DNA of 32,894 nucleotides, taken from positions 1-32,894 of the forward strand of contig CAZLPS010000041.1 of the NCBI GenBank assembly GCA_964561455.1, read 5' to 3'. The notes under the pieces were generated by a model. The model saw only the letters and a program-made list of their open reading frames with translations, was not told the origin of the DNA and made no database searches. Source of the stretch: JABDGR01 sp964561455. Its GTDB lineage: Bacteria > Verrucomicrobiota > Verrucomicrobiia > Opitutales > JABDGR01. The translations under genes and the position numbers were made by a program. Below, one piece after another: positions 15,140-22,733 of the stretch. Each line of letters begins with the position of its first letter. The first letter of the stretch is position 1.

Positions 15140-15470
15140 GCCAGAACCGCCCACAATGCTAACCAGCCTACTTTGGTACATCCGGCTACCAAGAGACCAG
15201 CCCCGGTCAGGTGTCATGGCGCCATGAGCACCGGCCAGATGCGATACGGTGCCCAAGGCAGAACTTATTGATGCGCATCAATGAGCCTGCCATACCATGA
15301 GTATGCCGGGGAAATTGACGCTTTTCCCGGCGCAAGGAAACATTGGCACATTGCCCATTTACACCGTTGCCCACTCTTCGGATTGCTCCGAAAAGCTCCC
15401 TTAACTCATTGTTATCCAAGAATTAATTTTGTTGGTTTTGCGAACTACCAATTCAAATTTGCTGCCGAAT
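15140..15470. other. Hairpin-rich spacer, candidate replication origin
   Basis: No gene is seen. Three palindromic structures lie within about 120 bp downstream of rep. These are TCATGGCGCCATGA (15214-15227, within a longer imperfect GGTG/CACC stem), ATTGATGCGCATCAAT (15267-15282), and GCCGGGGAAA with TTTTCCCGGC (15305-15331, one mismatch, 7-nt loop). Rolling-circle origins are typically such stem-loops near rep. The nick site cannot be assigned by eye. ATGCGCATnnATGAGC at 15271-15286 recurs at 16484-16499. Confidence 0.5.
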
Positions 15471-16346
15471 CTATGCGCCTGGAAGTCGAATCTCCTCATA
15501 AATCTCCTTTATAGTGGCGAGTTCGCGACCCATTGCTTGGCGTTCGGCAAAGGCGAACAGGCCTACGTCGCCAGTTTCCTTGAGCTTTTTCCACCGGGCC
15601 TTCACAGACGCCACATACGCCGCGGGATCCATCAGGGCTGTAGCAGCATTGGGCTCGGGTTTGGCAGGAAGTCCTTTGATCTGCTGGTAAATCTGAACTA
15701 CTGGTTCTAGATCTCGAGCGACGGCCATTTTTTGGTCGGGGGTTGCGTGCCTGTACCAACCCGCCTTCTGCATCTGGCTCCACCATCTGCGGATCCTGTC
15801 CACATGTGGAACAACGTTGTTCAAGTCCTCGTTGAACTTGAGGCGTTTCCGCTTTTTCGGTGTAATCAATTTCCCCGCATTGATGCTCCTCGATAGCCTA
15901 ACGGCCGACATCGGCTCCCCCGCCGCCTCCAAATCTGCCGCCAGATCGAGCCACATCCATCGGTCTTCGGGGTCTTCAATTGAGGCGACATTGACATGGT
16001 GCTGCCAAAAAAGATTGTCGTGTCGGTGCGACAGGTCCACTCTGGCCGCAACATAAGCGTAATTTCTTAGCGTTCCATTATCCAGGTGGGTCACGTTCAT
16101 CGCCTCATCATATTTTTCGCCATATTCTTTGCGCGATTCCCCGTAATTCAACCAATCACCGATCCAAAAGTTAGCTAAACGGGCCGCGCGACCGAGCTTC
16201 GACCCGAGCCTAAGCCATTCTTTACTTGTCAGCGGAAATTCAGGATTAAAAATCAACCCTGCAGAAAAAAATTCAACGGATTTGCCGATGGCCACCGGGA
16301 TGTCCATTATCTCATTTGGCGTGGATTCGATTGTGAGTTCGTTCAT
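15471..16346 (-). CDS. LmbU-like DNA-binding-type protein
   Basis: A 291-residue protein. Residues about 38-130 carry the pattern WLRLGSKLGRAARLANFWIG, DWLNYGESRKEYGEKYDEAM, then TLRNYAYVAARV and HHVNVASI. This closely resembles the LmbU/ParB-like HTH regulators known from actinobacterial clusters and mobile elements. The second half is helical with RRWWSQMQKAG and ARDLEPVVQIYQQIKG; its paralogous copy is the fragment at 16891-17247. The ATG at 16346 is preferred over an upstream TTG at 16382. It could regulate int/rep or partition the element. The family call rests on motif memory. Confidence 0.55.
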   Translation of the reverse strand: MNELTIESTPNEIMDIPVAIGKSVEFFSAGLIFNPEFPLTSKEWLRLGSKLGRAARLANFWIGDWLNYGESRKEYGEKYDEAMNVTHLDNGTLRNYAYVAARVDLSHRHDNLFWQHHVNVASIEDPEDRWMWLDLAADLEAAGEPMSAVRLSRSINAGKLITPKKRKRLKFNEDLNNVVPHVDRIRRWWSQMQKAGWYRHATPDQKMAVARDLEPVVQIYQQIKGLPAKPEPNAATALMDPAAYVASVKARWKKLKETGDVGLFAFAERQAMGRELATIKEIYEEIRLPGA

Positions 16347-16531
16347 ATACGCGAATTTTGACCCCTGATTAGAGGAAATCAATAGCTACTTATAGACGAC
16401 GTGATACCACCGCCATGGTGGCTAAACTGAGCAACGCTCCTTACGTAATTAGGTTTCGACCTGCAGCTCGGGCTGAATCGTATATGCGCATACATGAGCT
16501 GGCGTTTCTAGACCTGTGTTCGTGGCGCCAA
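16347..16531. promoter_or_regulatory. Upstream region with palindromes and shared ATGCGCAT motif
   Basis: The spacer upstream of the LmbU-like gene holds CCACCGCCATGGTGG and the palindrome TATGCGCATA. ATGCGCATACATGAGC (16484-16499) matches ATGCGCATCAATGAGC (15271-15286) at 14 of 16 positions. The two copies bracket the LmbU-like gene and could be binding sites for it or for Rep. Confidence 0.45.
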
Positions 16532-16579
16532 ATGAACTTTGCCCCACCTGTCATTTTGCAATGACAACCTCATAACATA

Positions 16580-16744
16580 TTGGCAATCATCAACTACCAG
16601 CCCGGTCGCTTCGCCTGGCGCACGCGCAACCTGCGCCGCTTCGTCCAGCCGGTGCCGTGGAAGGGTTCGCGGGGGTTCTTCAAGGTGCCGGAGTCCGTGG
16701 TGCTGGAAGCCCTGCGGGCGGCGGTCGGCGCCTTCCTTGTCTAA
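16580..16744 (+). pseudogene. Excisionase-like 3' gene fragment
   Basis: One frame reads IINYQPGRFAWRTRNLRRF, then VQPVPWKGSRGFFKVPESVV and LEALRAAVGAFLV before TAA (16742-16744). The wing-like GSRGFFKVPESVVLEALR looks like the end of an Xis/MerR-type DNA-binding domain. In frame upstream there is a TGA (16562-16564), so no full protein can be made, unless a TTG at 16580 is used. Its stop codon lies inside the second copy of the 30-bp repeat. Confidence 0.45.
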
Positions 16745-16759
16745 GTAGTCACAATTGCA
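16730..16759. repeat. 30-bp direct repeat, copy 2
   Basis: Identical in all 30 bases and in orientation to 14067-14096. The two copies bracket rep, the hairpin spacer and the LmbU-like gene, a unit of 2663 bp from repeat to repeat. Confidence 0.85.
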
Positions 16760-16769
16760 TCCAACCACC

Positions 16770-16887
16770 ATGACCAAAATCCTATCCGACTAAGGTATCG
16801 ACCCAGCCAAGTGGAAACTCGTGCCCAACGAAGCCTGGGGGTTTAGGATGCTGGTCGAGATGGGTGCCCCCTTCTCTTGGGCAGCGG
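16770..16887 (+). pseudogene. Small gene remnant with an early stop
   Basis: An ATG preceded by the typical CCAACCACC leader reads MTKILSD, then TAA (16791-16793). It continues in the same frame as GIDPAKWKLVPNEAWGFRML followed by VEMGAP. The protein-like reading after the stop and the proper leader suggest a recently inactivated gene. No family is recognised. Confidence 0.45.
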
Positions 16888-16890
16888 CGG

Positions 16891-17247
16891 CTATTTGCCA
16901 ATGCTGCTCTTGCCAAGAATTCGGGTCGAGATGGAGTCGCCCTTTTGCTGGCCCAAAATTTCTAGCAGATTGTAGATTCCATTAATAGGGGCGAGCATTC
17001 GCTTGAAACTCTGAAGCTTCTCGGTGTCTCCTACATGGCTCAGGGCCTTGAAGTGGGCCGCCAGGGCGGACACCTGGGCACGGGGACCGGCTTCGGCTTT
17101 GGTGCCTGCCGACGGGCGCTTCTCGGCTTTCTCGCCGGTGACCTCGCGGTAAATCTCCACGACGGGCAGCAAATCGCGCCCGACGGACGCCAGTTGTTCG
17201 GGGTCGGCTTTCGCCACCTCGCCGGAATCCTTCATCTTGCGCCACCA
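16891..17247 (-). pseudogene. 3' fragment of an LmbU-like gene paralogue
   Basis: From WWRKMKDSGEVAKADPEQ onward the frame matches the C-terminal half of the LmbU-like protein at 15471-16346. VGRDLLPVVEIYREVTGEK here corresponds to VARDLEPVVQIYQQIKGLP there, with WW at the same place. The DNA-binding half is absent; homology ends abruptly at about 17247. It is probably what remains of a second, related element. A free 114-residue protein from the ATG at 17235 is possible but unlikely. Confidence 0.6.
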
Positions 17248-17629
17248 GGCATGTCTACAAAATTTACCTGTCGTTGAAAGGAACTCAACAGCAGATCGCT
17301 GACTGCGGGGTCTTTAGCCCGGTCAGAGGTAGGCGCATAAAAGCGTAATAGTCCACTTCTACAACTCAGCCGACATGACGTGGTGGCCCTGCGCCGACCT
17401 CCTGCGACAAGGCCAGCACTACACCTACGCTGTCCCGATTAAACAAAGAATGATGCGGTAGATGGTTACCACTTAAATTCTACTAATAAATAAGGAAGCT
17501 ATCATTTCTATAAGTTTTCGGCACAGGTCCCCTTGGTCCGAGCGCGCCCAATAAGCCACCAGTTTTTCAACTTCCACAGCAAAACCCCCATTCCCCCCAA
17601 ATCCCAACCCCAATTCCCTCCCAAAACCC
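17248..17629. other. Spacer with a small frame and an AT-rich block
   Basis: No confident gene is seen. A 28-codon frame (17375-17461, MTWWPCADLLRQG and on) has protein-like composition and may be another remnant. An AT-rich block at 17466-17515 may hold the promoter of the plus-strand operon that starts at 17630; no clear hexamers were identified. The last 50 bp are C/A-rich, the usual leader type. Confidence 0.35.
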
Positions 17630-17995
17630 ATGAAAAGCCCAACTGAACTGATTGCCGCCCTTCGAGACCAAGCCAAAGGCTGGCGCGATCTTGGCGCTAG
17701 GCCCCCTTTTAATACCTTTCCAGAGTTCCGTCAGGCAGCCATCGACGCCGACCAAGCCGCCGCGGTATTCGAGGCCATCGATGAGCTTCGTGGGCCTGCC
17801 GGCCATGGTGGCTGCGTGACCATCCCCAACGACAACGATGACAACGACGAGAGGGCACCGGTAGCCTGCGTCGATTGCATGGGCGACTGGACTGGCTTCG
17901 ACGAGCGCCGGTTCGAAGGCCCCCACTGGATGCAAGCGGTCGTCATGGCTGCGGCGACGAAACAAGCCCTGAGGGAAGAGGGGGCAAAAAAGTGA
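17630..17995 (+). CDS. Hypothetical acidic element protein
   Basis: A 121-residue protein of no recognised family. The first half is helical (ELIAALRDQAKGWRDLG and FRQAAIDADQAAAVFEAIDEL). An Asn/Asp-rich linker (NDNDDNDE) follows, then CVDCMGDWTGFDERRF and a terminal helix. The CVDC pair alone is not a zinc site. It is the first gene of the plus-strand operon. Its stop overlaps the GTG of the methyltransferase (GTGA), so it is translationally coupled to it and could be an accessory or specificity factor. Confidence 0.6.
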   Translation: MKSPTELIAALRDQAKGWRDLGARPPFNTFPEFRQAAIDADQAAAVFEAIDELRGPAGHGGCVTIPNDNDDNDERAPVACVDCMGDWTGFDERRFEGPHWMQAVVMAAATKQALREEGAKK

Positions 17996-19482
17996 GCGGC
18001 CGTAAAATCATCGCTGTCGATTTCTTCTGTGGCGCTGGCGGATTCTCCACTGGCCTGCTGAGGGCTGCCGCGCGTCAGAATGTCCAGGTCCAACTGACCG
18101 CTGTTAACCATTGGCAAGTGGCGATCGACACTCACACAGCCAACCACCCGGGGTCGAAGCACATGTGCACATCGGTGGAGGCGGTGAAGCCCGAGGACGT
18201 GACGCCAGGCGGCCGGGTCAATCTCTTGCTGGCCAGTCCGGAGTGCACGCACTTCAGCCGGGCTCGAGGCGGCAAACCGGTCGAGAACCAACGCCGGGCC
18301 GGTGCGTTCCACGTGCTAGACTTCATGGGGAAGACTTACGTTGATGACCTCGTTCTCGAAAACGTCAGCGAATTCGAGAATTGGGGCCCGCTGGGGGCGG
18401 ACGGCAAGCCCCTAGTGTCGATGCGGGGGAGGCTATTCCGGCAATTGGTGGACGGGCTCTATGCCTTGGGGTGCAGCGACGTTCAGTGGCGCCACATGAA
18501 TTCGGCGGACTATGGGACCGCGCAGGGCCGCACGCGATTGATTCTGCGGGCTCGGCGGCGCGGGAGAATTGTCTGGCCTGAGCAGACTCACTTCCCGGGG
18601 GATAACCTTTTCGGCACGACGGCGTGGCGACCGGCGCGGGAGATCATCGACTGGACGCTTGAGGGCCGGTCGATATTCGGGCGGAAGAAGCCCTTGGCCG
18701 AAAACACCATGCGCCGGATTATCGCCGGTCTGCGGAAGTTCTCCGGCATCGACTTGGAGCCATTCTTGGTGGTGATGAACAACACCTCGACGGCCGCAAG
18801 CCTCGACCAACCCCTGCCGACCGTGACGGGCTCGTTTGGGCGGTTCGCGTTGGCGAAGCCGTTCCTCATGCACGTCAATCATCAGGACGGCACGGACAGG
18901 CGGGTGCTCTCGCTGGACAATCCCATGCCGACCATCGACGGATCCTCTGGCCTGGGCGTCTGCGAGCCGTTCATTTTGCGCTCAGAGGGCTTTCACCGCG
19001 GCAATGCCCCTCGTTCAATTCACCAGCCGCTCTCGACGGTAGTGGGCACGAACAAGCACTCATTGGTCGAGGCGTTCATCTCCCGCGTTGACCACGCCAG
19101 CAGCACGCCCGTCCGGAGCGTGGAAGACCCGCTGCCGACGGTCTGCGGCAAGGAGAGCCTTGTCCTCGTCGAACCTGTCCTGCTGCCCTACTACGGCACC
19201 AACAAGGAAGGCGCGAGCATTCAGGAGCCATTGCCGACGGTTACGACGAAGGAGCGGTTCGGCTTGGCGCAAGGGTTCTTGCTGAAGACGCCCGAGGGCA
19301 CGTTCCAATTCGACGTGCGGTTTCGCATGTTGAAAATCCACGAAGTCGCGGCCGCGCAGGGATTCCCGAAGGATTACATCTTCACCGGCGACCGGGACGA
19401 GAAATTTAAGCAGGTCGGCAACGCCGTGCCGGTCGAGCTGGCCGAGGCCATGTGCGCCTCCGTACTGAGAGGTGCCGCATGA
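17992..19482 (+). CDS. DNA cytosine-5 methyltransferase with repeated recognition region
   Basis: A 496-residue m5C methyltransferase. Motif I is DFFCGAGGFS (10-19). Motif IV is ASPECTHFS with catalytic Cys85 (PEC instead of PPC). Motif VI is ENV (123-125), motif VIII QGRTRL (178-183) and motif X QVGNAV (474-479). Between VIII and X, residues about 255-435 contain five degenerate units of about 35 residues. Each has a core like LDQPLPTVTG: LDQPLPTV, LDNPMPTI, IHQPLSTV, VEDPLPTV, IQEPLPTV. The GTG start overlaps the upstream stop. The next gene, a nuclease-like protein, overlaps by ATGA. It probably protects element DNA from restriction or forms a restriction-modification pair. Confidence 0.9.
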   Translation: MSGRKIIAVDFFCGAGGFSTGLLRAAARQNVQVQLTAVNHWQVAIDTHTANHPGSKHMCTSVEAVKPEDVTPGGRVNLLLASPECTHFSRARGGKPVENQRRAGAFHVLDFMGKTYVDDLVLENVSEFENWGPLGADGKPLVSMRGRLFRQLVDGLYALGCSDVQWRHMNSADYGTAQGRTRLILRARRRGRIVWPEQTHFPGDNLFGTTAWRPAREIIDWTLEGRSIFGRKKPLAENTMRRIIAGLRKFSGIDLEPFLVVMNNTSTAASLDQPLPTVTGSFGRFALAKPFLMHVNHQDGTDRRVLSLDNPMPTIDGSSGLGVCEPFILRSEGFHRGNAPRSIHQPLSTVVGTNKHSLVEAFISRVDHASSTPVRSVEDPLPTVCGKESLVLVEPVLLPYYGTNKEGASIQEPLPTVTTKERFGLAQGFLLKTPEGTFQFDVRFRMLKIHEVAAAQGFPKDYIFTGDRDEKFKQVGNAVPVELAEAMCASVLRGAA

Positions 19483-19889
19483 GCCGCAACTGGACCCAGG
19501 CCCAATTGGACGCCTACCAAAAGACCGGTATGTCCGCCATCGCGCTGCCGCCGGCCAGGCCGTCCCTTCGCCTGCCGAAGCCGCTCTTGGAGAACGGGCT
19601 TGAGCGGGAGTATTGGGAGATCACGCGCAACGACCCTGGCTGGGTGTGGGTGAAGCCGAAGCCCATCACCCTCTGGATGAACAGCGGGCAGAAATACCGG
19701 CCGGACTTTTTTGGTCAACGAGTCGGCGGACGCATGACGGTCCACGAGACGAAGGGCAACCTCTTCCGCCCGCAGGACGTGGCTCGATTCAAACAGGCGA
19801 TCATGGAGTACCCGATGATCACGTTCGTGCTGGTGCGGAAGACGGCGGCGGGTTTCACCTACGAGACTTTCAACCCCCACTCAAAATGA
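19479..19889 (+). CDS. PD-(D/E)XK nuclease-like protein (DUF1064-like)
   Basis: A 136-residue protein with a compact nuclease core. YRPDFFG gives the PD motif and TVHETKGNLF gives the E-x-K motif, followed by a helix RPQDVARFKQAI and a strand ITFVLVRK. This matches the small phage nucleases of the DUF1064/VRR-NUC type, several of which act on branched DNA. It overlaps the m5C methyltransferase (ATGA) and the next gene (ATGA). The coupling could mean a restriction-modification pair, or simply phage-style recombination functions. No HTH or specificity domain is visible. Confidence 0.7.
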   Translation: MSRNWTQAQLDAYQKTGMSAIALPPARPSLRLPKPLLENGLEREYWEITRNDPGWVWVKPKPITLWMNSGQKYRPDFFGQRVGGRMTVHETKGNLFRPQDVARFKQAIMEYPMITFVLVRKTAAGFTYETFNPHSK

Positions 19890-20083
19890 GCGCCCCCCTC
19901 AAAAAAACCATCTCCCGCGAGGAGATAACCACCGCCTACAAGGACTACCTGTTTCGGCAGCCCTCGTGGACATCCGAGAGCCGAACGCCGGAGCAGGAGG
20001 ACTCGTTACTGCTGCGCCTCGGCTCGTTCCAGGTCTTCGCGATGGAGTATTTCGCAGACACCACCACCAACCCAACCGAATGA
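19886..20083 (+). CDS. Small hypothetical protein
   Basis: A 65-residue acidic, mostly helical protein (ISREEITTAYKDYLFRQ and EQEDSLLLRLGSFQVFAMEYF). The family is unknown. Both ends overlap their neighbours by ATGA, which supports it as a real, co-translated gene. Confidence 0.6.
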   Translation: MSAPLKKTISREEITTAYKDYLFRQPSWTSESRTPEQEDSLLLRLGSFQVFAMEYFADTTTNPTE

Positions 20084-20265
20084 ACCGCATCCTCGCCATC
20101 TTCCTCAGTCGCCGCGTCGGGGCGTTCATCGTCGTCCTGAACGTCCTGGCCGCATTCTGGGCAGCGGCGGAGCACGACCTTGCCCTTGCGATGGCCGACT
20201 TTGCGACCGCAGTAATGGTCTATGCGATGCTGCCGGGCCGCGGGAAGAAGGAGGTGGCGCCATGA
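20080..20265 (+). CDS. Small membrane protein
   Basis: A 61-residue protein with a basic start (MNRILAIFLSRR), a hydrophobic helix (VGAFIVVLNVLAAFWAAA) and a second weaker one (FATAVMVYAML), ending in GRGKKEVAP. Two short membrane segments in this layout recall phage holin-type or superinfection proteins, but there is no family match. The start overlaps the previous stop (ATGA), as does its stop with the next start. Confidence 0.55.
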   Translation: MNRILAIFLSRRVGAFIVVLNVLAAFWAAAEHDLALAMADFATAVMVYAMLPGRGKKEVAP

Positions 20266-20582
20266 TCTACACCATCAGCCCCTACGCCAACACTGCGCTG
20301 GACTGCTCGCCGCAAATCACGGTCAGGGTTTCTTCGTCGGGCGCCGATGGGACGTTCAACGGCGACACGGCGAACAACGGCGGTGGACCGATCTACGGCT
20401 ACACCTCGACCTCGATGCCCGCGCCAGAGCCCTCGCCCGCGCGCCGTAAGCCATTCTGGCACGGACTATGCGACCGGAGGCATCAACGCAGCGCCGGCAG
20501 CCAGCCAGGCCACTGCACCACGCCGCGGAATAAGCCATCACGCGGGCTGACGAACTGCTGCGCGAACTGGCGGAAGATTTGA
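20262..20582 (+). CDS. Hypothetical protein, possibly frameshifted
   Basis: The frame starts with ATGA overlap and gives 106 residues. The first 65 look natural (a Ser/Gly/Asn-rich, beta-like segment followed by a Pro-rich linker). The rest is Arg/Cys/His-rich and atypical. Protein-like readings appear in the other two frames over the same stretch, including RADELLRELAEDLN just before 20580. I suspect at least one frameshift, natural or sequencing-derived. Function unknown. Confidence 0.4.
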   Translation: MIYTISPYANTALDCSPQITVRVSSSGADGTFNGDTANNGGGPIYGYTSTSMPAPEPSPARRKPFWHGLCDRRHQRSAGSQPGHCTTPRNKPSRGLTNCCANWRKI

Positions 20583-20600
20583 ACCTCAACCCAAAAAATA

Positions 20601-21368
20601 ATGAGCACACAACTACCACCGCCGAAAGGCTACGAAATCAAAACTTTTGCCGAAGGGGAATTGGTGCCCAAAGGGGCATTGGTTTTAGAATTGGGCATGG
20701 TGCATGGTCAATGGGCGCAATCTACCCTCGTCGGTTGCCTGCCTTCGAGCGGCCTCTTTTACGCCGTCCCAGCGACCGACGGGCCGAGCGAGGAGGTGCC
20801 TAGAATCTGTAAACAATGTGACGGCACGGGCCACGACAACCAATCTATTTGCTATGCCAACGGCCAACCCACACAGGTAAGTCACGTCTGCCAAAAATGC
20901 GAAGGCACGGGCAAATGGAGACTTGCTCAATGCCGTGAGTGCGCCGCAAGGGGATTGGAGTTTTGCACAGGGCACACTTCACAACAGGCCCTTCCTCGCG
21001 CCATGACCCCAACATCCTACAAAATCGAATACACGCCGCCTTGGTCGAAGGGGCCATGGTCGTTATCGCCCGCACCATTTGAGGGGGCGCAAGGAGTTAA
21101 TAACGCGCACGGACAGATAATGTTCGAGGGTAGCGACGAGGATACGTCCCTCTGCGCCGTCGCGCCGGAGATGGCGGATTGTCTTTGGTATTTCATGTCT
21201 TTTCAAATTGTCGAAATGTCTCCCCATTTTGGAGCCGAAGGAAATAGAAAAGATGGATTTGAGCTTACCCTAGAAGGGCTAAACGAAGTCAAGCAATGGA
21301 ATACATTTCAACTCCTCACCCGCGCCAACGCCTTAACGATAACGCCGATTTACGAACAGGAAAATTGA
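20601..21368 (+). CDS. Hypothetical protein with DnaJ-like cysteine repeats
   Basis: A 255-residue protein. Residues about 68-115 hold two CxxCxGxG units of the DnaJ zinc-finger kind (CKQCDGTGHD and CQKCEGTGKW) and a decayed third (CRECAARG). These could bind zinc. From about residue 135 (MTPTSYKIEYTPPW) a second module begins. It contains SLCAVAPEMADCL, the AAAPELLEAL-like phrase common in small phage proteins. This may be a fusion of two small phage-type genes. There is no J-domain, so it is not a DnaJ. It belongs to the plus-strand operon. The leader is A/C-rich. Confidence 0.6.
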   Translation: MSTQLPPPKGYEIKTFAEGELVPKGALVLELGMVHGQWAQSTLVGCLPSSGLFYAVPATDGPSEEVPRICKQCDGTGHDNQSICYANGQPTQVSHVCQKCEGTGKWRLAQCRECAARGLEFCTGHTSQQALPRAMTPTSYKIEYTPPWSKGPWSLSPAPFEGAQGVNNAHGQIMFEGSDEDTSLCAVAPEMADCLWYFMSFQIVEMSPHFGAEGNRKDGFELTLEGLNEVKQWNTFQLLTRANALTITPIYEQEN

Positions 21369-21384
21369 ATTTAACCTCACCACC

Positions 21385-22164
21385 ATGAAAATCACCGACG
21401 AATACCTTGACTCGATGGAGTGTTTTACGCTCCTCCGCGCCGCCTTGAATAAACTGGTTGGCCGCACCGAACCGGCCATGGACCGCATCGCCCGCAACGA
21501 GAACGTGGACGTGGAGTTGCTGACCGCGTTCGTGAAGCGACATTTCCAGTCGCCGACGGGAATAACGGTGACCCACTTTCAGGAGGTGCGACGGAAGATC
21601 GAGGGCCTGTCGGCGGACCGGGACGCGAAGGCCCGCGGTAAGAGCGGCCACCGGCTTTTCAAAGAGGAGGGCGAGAAGGACGATGAAGCCGCGGCCCCGA
21701 CGGTGCCGAAGGCCGAGGCGACGTCGCCCACCCGCATGACGCGCACGCGCAGTGCCTCGAGCGAGGACGCCATGCTCACGACGGCGCCGGACGACCGGAT
21801 GCCTGGCTTCGAGGTCATTCTGAAATTGGGCGCATCGCGGGCCATTTCCGACTTCGCCTGCCTGAACCGTGCCGGCTTCCTGATGTTTTGCCCGAGGCTT
21901 CTCACCTGGCTCGTGGAGCACAACAAGGCGCTGAAGGAGAAAACGAAGGTCACTGTGCTGGTGAATCGAACGACGCAGGAGCTTGGCATTCGAATTGGCA
22001 CGGAGGACGGCAATGTTGTCACTGCGGTCCCCGGCAAGGCATCCGGCAGGGCGCTGAAGGGCCGGTGGAAGGCGCTGGAGGCCATCTTTCCCGACGGGAT
22101 GAAATTCACGCCGGTCGTTCACCCAGGCTGCGACGTGCTGTTGCGGCCGCTGCCGAAGAAATAG
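21385..22164 (+). CDS. Hypothetical element protein
   Basis: A 259-residue protein of unknown family. The N-terminal 75 residues are helical (YLDSMECFTLLRAALNKLVG). A charged Glu/Asp/Ala-rich linker spans about 80-140. The C-terminal domain (about 145-259) contains GFEVILKLGASRAISDFACL, VTVLVNRTTQELGIRIG and ALKGRWKALEAIFPDG; it is mixed alpha/beta with conserved-looking Trp and Pro. No catalytic motif is recognised. Its ATG follows CCTCACCACC, the SD-less leader typical of this genome. Confidence 0.6.
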   Translation: MKITDEYLDSMECFTLLRAALNKLVGRTEPAMDRIARNENVDVELLTAFVKRHFQSPTGITVTHFQEVRRKIEGLSADRDAKARGKSGHRLFKEEGEKDDEAAAPTVPKAEATSPTRMTRTRSASSEDAMLTTAPDDRMPGFEVILKLGASRAISDFACLNRAGFLMFCPRLLTWLVEHNKALKEKTKVTVLVNRTTQELGIRIGTEDGNVVTAVPGKASGRALKGRWKALEAIFPDGMKFTPVVHPGCDVLLRPLPKK

Positions 22165-22167
22165 ACG

Positions 22168-22731
22168 ATGAGCTTGATTAAGCAGCAAATTAAGGACAAC
22201 TGGCGGCCGGTGTGCGCCTACTGCTGCTCTGTGCGCAAGCGGCCGGATTGCTTTGTCGAAAGAGCAGACGTTCAAGATGACGGCAAATTTGGAATCACGG
22301 TCGTCACCTACTGCCACGGCAAAGTTTACCAGAAGGGATTTTCGCCGTGGGCGATGGCCGAGGCCGACAAGAAAGAAGGGCTCGAGACGCTGATGCCAGT
22401 GGCGTTCGAGCCGAAGCAGGAAGCGCCGGAGGAGCAGGTGCCGCAAATTTGGTATCCGAAATACCCGGTGTGGATAGACGAACCGGTGAAGGCGCCCAAG
22501 GTTTCCAACAACAGCTTCGGCGAAGTTGCGGCATGGGCATTTCAAAATCTGCCGCCCGTGCCCGGCATACAGGATTACCAAAAGGAAATACTTAAGGCCA
22601 TTGGCATTCCGAACGACATCGACCTCACGCCGAAAGCGAAAAAGCCCAAGGTCAAGAAAGAGGCACCGCCACCGCCGGTAGCTGCACCCATCCCGTTCGG
22701 TCCTCGCCCGCGCAAAATCATCACCCAATAA
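22168..22731 (+). CDS. Hypothetical protein with N-terminal cysteine pair and Pro-rich tail
   Basis: A 187-residue protein. RPVCAYCCSVRKRPDCF near the start, with a later TYCHGK, could bind zinc. A Pro/Glu-rich middle follows, then a helix (SFGEVAAWAFQNL) and a Lys/Pro-rich low-complexity tail (KAKKPKVKKEAPPPP). The family is unknown. It starts 3 bp after the previous gene and is followed 2 bp later by the next, so it is part of the operon. Confidence 0.6.
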   Translation: MSLIKQQIKDNWRPVCAYCCSVRKRPDCFVERADVQDDGKFGITVVTYCHGKVYQKGFSPWAMAEADKKEGLETLMPVAFEPKQEAPEEQVPQIWYPKYPVWIDEPVKAPKVSNNSFGEVAAWAFQNLPPVPGIQDYQKEILKAIGIPNDIDLTPKAKKPKVKKEAPPPPVAAPIPFGPRPRKIITQ

Positions 22732-22733
22732 TT

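Noticed and set aside
20601..21368. DnaJ chaperone
   Set aside because: Only CxxCxGxG-like repeats are present; there is no J-domain or substrate-binding domain.
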